From NCBI GenBank assembly GCA_047636995.1, contig JBLIGQ010000024.1, positions 1 to 38,580 of the forward strand: a DNA stretch of 38,580 nucleotides. Reading direction: 5' to 3'. Below the pieces are notes generated by a model. That model made no database searches. It saw only the letters and a program-made list of their open reading frames with translations, and had not been told where the DNA came from. Every line of letters begins with the position of its first letter. Position 1 is the first letter of the stretch. Shown piece by piece: positions 35,598 through 38,580 of the stretch. A program made the position numbers and the translations under genes. This DNA is from JAQWQB01 sp047636995 (lineage in GTDB: Bacteria > Bacteroidota > Bacteroidia > Flavobacteriales_D > Sanyastnellaceae).

Positions 35598-36388
35598 ATA
35601 AAAAGTTTCACACTCAATTCCTTTCGTTTCTGAATGAACACCAATTCTCACAGGACGAAAAAGGGAAACAGATAAAACTGATTAAGGCAATATGCAACAG
35701 GGCGTTATCTGACGGTTACAAGGTTAACCCCTTCGTGATCACTAAAGGATTCTACAAACCTTCAGAAGATTCCAAAGAGAAAGACGTCTACCTCGAATTT
35801 GAAGAGATACAACGCATTATAGACTTAGAATTGAATGACAAACTATCCAACGCACGGGACTGGTTTGTAATAGGACTCAATAGCGGTTTACGCGTGAGTG
35901 ACCTACTAAAATTGAACGAACTCAACATTCAGGGGAACAACCTCATCGTGACCACTCAAAAGACAAAGACGCCCATTGCCATACCTATCATGTCGCAAGT
36001 GGATGAGGTGATAAAACGAAGAAACGGATTCCCTCGGAAACTATCTGACCAAAAGTTCAACGAATACATTAAAGAGGTGTGCCGTTTGGCTCAAATAGAC
36101 ACCCCTACAAAGGGTTCAAAGAGAACAAGAGTAGAAGACCCTTTAAAAAGACGGAAACACGGTTATACAACGCGGAAAATAGATGGTGTTTATCCAAAGT
36201 ATGAATTGGTGACTAGCCATACTTGCAGACGTTCATTTGCCTCCAATTATTACGGCAAGATTCCAACTGCCATCATTCGGGCAATCACAGGTCATTCAAG
36301 TGAACGTGAATTTTTAAATTATATCCAAGTATCACCTGAAGAACACGCACGAAACTTTATGGAACACGTGAAGAATGGCGTTCTCTAG
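35549..36388 (+). pseudogene. Tyrosine recombinase/integrase lacking its N-terminus
   Basis: Catalytic residues are all visible: Arg in NSGLRVSDLLKL, a likely Lys in QKTKTPIAIP, His-x-x-Arg in SHTCRRSFA, His in TGHSS, and nucleophile Tyr in FLNYIQ. The upstream coding HINETLDKKFHTQFLSFLN and KLIKAICNRALSDGYKVNPF is part of the core-binding (SAM-like) domain, in frame with no stop back to 35549, but no ATG exists; the first usable start (GTG 35735) lies inside the domain. The arm-binding domain and start are therefore missing, replaced by the pectate-lyase-like gene. The catalytic domain could still fold if translated from an internal start. Confidence 0.85.
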
Positions 36389-36529
36389 GTATTCTTATCT
36401 AGTGTCAACGCTTCAGGTGCTAAGTTCATCCTATGTTTTTAAAAGGAAATCCCCAATACTATTTCTCATTCAAAAAAGTATAACAGGAAAGGCATCCATA
36501 GGACTCGGGAAAATTCCTACTTTAATATC

Positions 36530-37072
36530 ATGAAAAACCTATTAAGCCATCTTGGAAGAGGCTGGAAGCGATTGCACCTAGTTCTTTCATTAGCCACTGG
36601 AGGCATTTTATCACTTGCAATCGGAAACGATTTGTTTTTCCACCCAGGACTAAACGCGTTGTCTTTACTCGGAGGAGCTTCAGTGTATTGGATAATAGCC
36701 CTTATTGTTTTATGGATTCTAGATGGGTTTAGACCAAAAAAAGATGATCCAAAAAAGATAGAGGTGGCAAACAAACCCCAAAGAGAAGTTCAAATAGAAG
36801 AAGTCATTGAAAAAAAAGATGATCCCCCAATGTTGTCTTGGTTTAAACTCAACTTAAAAGCATTCAGCATAATTGTACAATGGGGGATAATATTTATTCC
36901 TCTCTTCTTTGCATTCTATTTACCTCTCTTCTGGCTTTTAGTTTGGAATGAAAACGGTTGGTTTTCTACAGCTGTAATTCCTACTCTTATTGCTTTCTTG
37001 CTGTCAAGATACTTTGGGAGAAGGCTGATAAAAACAAAGTTCCCTCATCTTGATTTTTCAAGACGAGAATAA
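36530..37072 (+). CDS. Small four-segment membrane protein of the mobile element
   Basis: This 180-residue protein has two hydrophobic segments near residues 18-38 and 42-66, a charged cytoplasmic-looking middle (about 67-100, rich in K, D and E) and two more segments near 108-135 and 140-160, with a basic C-terminus. I do not recognise a family. It stands alone between the integrase remnant (141 bases) and the HTH operon (250 bases). Small membrane proteins at such positions are sometimes exclusion or defence factors, but nothing here proves it. Confidence 0.65.
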   Translation: MKNLLSHLGRGWKRLHLVLSLATGGILSLAIGNDLFFHPGLNALSLLGGASVYWIIALIVLWILDGFRPKKDDPKKIEVANKPQREVQIEEVIEKKDDPPMLSWFKLNLKAFSIIVQWGIIFIPLFFAFYLPLFWLLVWNENGWFSTAVIPTLIAFLLSRYFGRRLIKTKFPHLDFSRRE

Positions 37073-37322
37073 TTTACTCTTTACAGATTCTTTTTCCTCT
37101 GCGCAGAGGGATAACAGGCACTCATCCACACCCCGCGTTAAGAACTTAGTCCCAATGTGAATTGTTTCAGCTTGACACCGCGTCAACTTCTCACAATCTT
37201 TGTAGTTCGAGTCCAGTAAAGAAAAAGAAAGACCAGTACGCTAATACTAGTCTTCTCTATTGAATTCGATTAGGCATATTGCCACAACCCCTAAGTGAAA
37301 TAGGGATAATCATTTACAGATT
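37073..37322. other. Intergenic region with two inverted repeats
   Basis: Contains a perfect 14-base palindrome CCTCTGCGCAGAGG at 37096-37109 and an inverted repeat AAGACCAGTA / TACTAGTCTT at 37229-37254 (9 of 10 bases pairing, 6-base spacer). Neither is followed by a T tract. The second is a candidate operator for the excisionase-like operon starting at 37323. No gene is seen. Confidence 0.4.
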
Positions 37323-37538
37323 ATGAGTAAAATTACTCAATTTTTAGAAGGTGACAAGGAACACACACCGTTTCTTTCACGGGCACAAGTTGGCGAGATG
37401 TTAAACGTCCACCCGCACACCGTAGACAAGTATGCAAAGGATGGTCTCTTTCCTAAATACACGATTGGACGTCACGTTCGTTTCAAGTATTCAGAGGTTA
37501 TTAATGCCATTTGTGGTGGTAATACTTCAGCCGTATGA
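37323..37538 (+). CDS. Excisionase-like helix-turn-helix protein
   Basis: This 71-residue protein carries a MerR/excisionase-type HTH_17 domain: LSRAQVGEMLNVHPHTVDKYAKDGLFPKYTIGRHVRFKYSEV, where the recognition helix, wing (IGRHVRF) and following helix are clear. Such proteins act as recombination directionality factors or small regulators in Bacteroidota mobile elements. Its stop overlaps the next start (ATGA at 37535-37538), so it heads a translationally coupled operon. Confidence 0.85.
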   Translation: MSKITQFLEGDKEHTPFLSRAQVGEMLNVHPHTVDKYAKDGLFPKYTIGRHVRFKYSEVINAICGGNTSAV

Positions 37539-37915
37539 ACACACCTATCTATTTTTCTCTTCGTTACGCGAAAGGGAACAACGGCAAATACCGACTAATA
37601 GAAGACTTATTTTCAGAGGCAAAAGAAGTCATTCCGCAAGTCCTGACTTTACAGAAACCTATTCGAATTGACTACAGACAAAGATACGAATACGTGGTCG
37701 AAGGTGATTCGTTTATTTCAGGTTTAACACAGACGAATATACGCACCGTCTACATGGGTGATGTAAGGATTGTTTCGCCTGACTCTAACATGAAGAGAAT
37801 GGTTTTATTCTGTTTCTCCAAGGACAAACGGGAGTTGACAATTAGGCTCTATCCTAACCATAAACCAAGTATAAAACTGGCAGAAGGTGAGGCGTTAGAA
37901 ACCCTTGTTTCGTGA
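37535..37915 (+). CDS. Unknown protein in the mobile-element operon
   Basis: This 126-residue soluble protein is predicted mostly beta with several basic and aromatic residues (IRIDYRQRYEYVVEGDSF, TVYMGDVRIV, MVLFCFSKDKRELTIRLYP). I recognise no family or catalytic motif. Both ends overlap their neighbours (ATGA upstream, GTGA downstream), which ties it functionally to the excisionase-like and winged-helix proteins; involvement in replication or recombination is inference. Confidence 0.7.
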   Translation: MNTPIYFSLRYAKGNNGKYRLIEDLFSEAKEVIPQVLTLQKPIRIDYRQRYEYVVEGDSFISGLTQTNIRTVYMGDVRIVSPDSNMKRMVLFCFSKDKRELTIRLYPNHKPSIKLAEGEALETLVS

Positions 37916-38211
37916 ATGGGATTAACATCTACGTCCCTCCTGAAATATGGTATTCTAAGGAACTTACAATAATTGAAAAGTTGATCCTTGGACGTATCTT
38001 TTATTTCACACTAAAGGGTAATGTACACGCGTGTTTAGAGTCTAACGGGAAACTTGCAGAGGTGTTCCTTATTCATAAAGACACGGTACGTAGAGCCTTA
38101 CGTAATCTTGAAAAAGGCGACCTGATCTGTAAAGTACAAAGGAACTATCAAAGGCAATTAAAACTGTCTCCAAGGTGTCTTAGCTACTTTTCGTCGCCTC
38201 CTAAAGATTGA
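37912..38211 (+). CDS. Winged-helix protein resembling a phage/plasmid replication-initiator N-terminal domain
   Basis: This 99-residue protein starts with GTG 37912, overlapping the previous TGA. The pattern IYVPPEIWYSKELTIIEKLILGRI, then NGKLAEVFLIHKDTVRRALRNLEKGDLI, is the winged-helix layout of Rep and phage replisome-organiser N-termini (short conserved start, helix, HTH, then wing). It lacks any C-terminal domain, so it would be a minimal DNA-binding version. It ends 15 bases before a strong terminator and about 50 bases before an iteron-like array, which it might bind. Confidence 0.7.
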   Translation: MNGINIYVPPEIWYSKELTIIEKLILGRIFYFTLKGNVHACLESNGKLAEVFLIHKDTVRRALRNLEKGDLICKVQRNYQRQLKLSPRCLSYFSSPPKD

Positions 38212-38225
38212 GACTAATTAAAATT

Positions 38226-38256
38226 GGGATGGTAAGAAATTACCTCCCTTTTTTTT
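38226..38256 (+). terminator. Intrinsic terminator of the excisionase-Rep-like operon
   Basis: Stem GGGATGGTAA / TTACCTCCC (one bulged T), GAAA tetraloop and an 8-base T run, starting 15 bases after the stop of the winged-helix gene. Confidence 0.85.
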
Positions 38257-38259
38257 GTT

Positions 38260-38375
38260 TTGTCACGGGGTGTTCAAATTCCTCACCTATGCGTCTTATT
38301 ATCACAGGGGGGCGTGTTGAATTATCATAGTAAGGGGTGACGTATTACCACATTGGGGGTGTGGCGTTTTATCAC
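38260..38375. repeat. Iteron-like direct repeats
   Basis: The core TTATCAC occurs at 38299, 38322 (TTATCAT), 38345 (TTACCAC) and 38369, at spacings of 23, 23 and 24 bases; a related TTGTCAC lies at 38260. Most copies are followed within a few bases by a G-run and then YGTG-like sequence (GGGGGGCGTG, GGGGTGACG, GGGGGTGTGG). Regular spacing near two helical turns is typical of iterons that bind a Rep protein, or of a multi-site operator. Confidence 0.65.
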
Positions 38376-38467
38376 ACCATAAATAGAACCCTTTTAAATA
38401 GAACTCTATAAAGAGAAGTAAAGAGATTAAATACAATTCACTATAAACAACTTAATTTTATTCTAAT
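38376..38467 (+). other. AT-rich segment after the iteron-like array
   Basis: About 90 bases of strongly AT-rich DNA containing a 9-base direct repeat AAATAGAAC at 38381 and 38396. It could be a DNA-unwinding region of an origin, the promoter region of the next gene, or both. Confidence 0.4.
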
Positions 38468-38580
38468 ATGTCTAGACCTAAAGGTTCATTGAACAAAGTA
38501 ACAACCCAAACTAAAGAACACCTTTTGAAATTATTGAGTGGCGAATCTGAACGTGTGGCAAAGAGTTTAGAGATTCTGCA
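38468..38580 (+). CDS. Phage-like protein, N-terminal fragment
   Basis: The frame starts MSRPKGSLNKVTTQTKEHLL and runs off the end of the window after 37 codons. A start of the form M-x-RPKGS-NK-TT is common in small phage proteins, some annotated as terminase small subunits. The function cannot be fixed from this fragment. Confidence 0.6.
   Translation, partial: MSRPKGSLNKVTTQTKEHLLKLLSGESERVAKSLEIL

Larger units (their letters stand above)
35560..38580 (+). mobile_element. Left part of an integrated mobile element (phage- or plasmid-like), continuing beyond the window
   Basis: Integrase remnant, excisionase-like HTH, Rep-like winged-helix protein, iteron-like repeats and a phage-like gene follow each other on one strand, unlike the housekeeping genes to the left. 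The left boundary is near 35575, inside the pectate-lyase-like gene; the right boundary is not in view. No attachment-site repeat could be identified, because only one end is present. Confidence 0.6.

Noticed and set aside
35735..36388. Integrase starting at position 35735 as a complete short recombinase
   Set aside because: The first codon is a GTG inside the conserved core-binding domain, and homologous coding continues upstream in frame to 35549.
37106..37118. AGGGATAACAGG, matching the first part of the I-SceI recognition site
   Set aside because: Only 12 consecutive bases match the 18-base site and the rest differ; likely chance.
37204..37213. GTTCGAGTCC resembling a tRNA T-loop, a common attachment site for mobile elements
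   Set aside because: The flanking bases do not pair as a T stem and no anticodon or acceptor arm can be drawn around it.
38260..38375. CRISPR array
   Set aside because: Repeat cores are only about 7 conserved bases, spacing is 23-24 bases without separate unique spacers, and no cas genes are present.

Overview
The window looks like chromosomal DNA of a marine or freshwater member of the Bacteroidota, probably Flavobacteriales. The evidence is type IX secretion (T9SS) proteins (PorP/SprF, a type B C-terminal sorting domain, an OmpA/TPR/PD40 protein), an IPExxxVDY-family gene next to pyk, the order acpP-fabF-rnc-IPExxxVDY-pyk, AT-rich promoters with TAnnTTTG-type -7 boxes, and no strong Shine-Dalgarno sequences. 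No rRNA, tRNA or CRISPR array was seen.

Layout. 1-1185: 3' part of a surface OmpA-family gene with about 102-residue tandem repeats, ending in a bidirectional terminator shared with pyk. 1209-5314 (minus): acpP-fabF-rnc-IPExxxVDY-pyk (fatty-acid synthesis, RNA processing, glycolysis). 5421-7732 (minus): an iodotyrosine-deiodinase-like nitroreductase and an MlaE/MlaF-type lipid ABC transporter. 7822-10983 (plus): a 48-residue lipoprotein too short for routine ORF calling, a SprT-like metalloprotein, a PLP aminotransferase and mannose-1-phosphate guanylyltransferase. 11057-13927 (minus): prfB-arsC-like-fumC; this prfB lacks the usual programmed frameshift. 14065-17312: a membrane protein, recX (minus) and a four-module DUF349 protein. 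17313-20576 (minus): response regulator plus two histidine kinases, none with a DNA-binding output domain. 20674-22307 (minus): polysaccharide deacetylase and YhdH-type reductase. 22379-26279 (plus): VAT1-like reductase and leuS.

26280-34930 (minus) is a three-gene surface/T9SS operon. It is transcribed as a 1795-residue secreted protein with DUF11-like and Ig-like modules and a CHU_C/type B sorting domain, then PorP/SprF, then an OmpA protein with TPR, PD40 propeller and carboxypeptidase-regulatory-like domains. These presumably act together in exporting and anchoring the giant protein at the outer membrane.

35160-38580 (plus) is a breakpoint and a mobile element. A secreted pectate-lyase-like gene is cut off near 35575 and joined to a tyrosine recombinase whose N-terminal part is missing. 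Beyond lie a small membrane protein, a tight three-gene operon (excisionase-like HTH, unknown 126-residue protein, Rep-like winged helix), a strong terminator, an iteron-like array with 23-24 bp spacing next to AT-rich DNA, and the start of a phage-like gene. This reads as the left end of an integrated phage or plasmid, possibly with its replication origin. A chimeric assembly join cannot be excluded from sequence alone.
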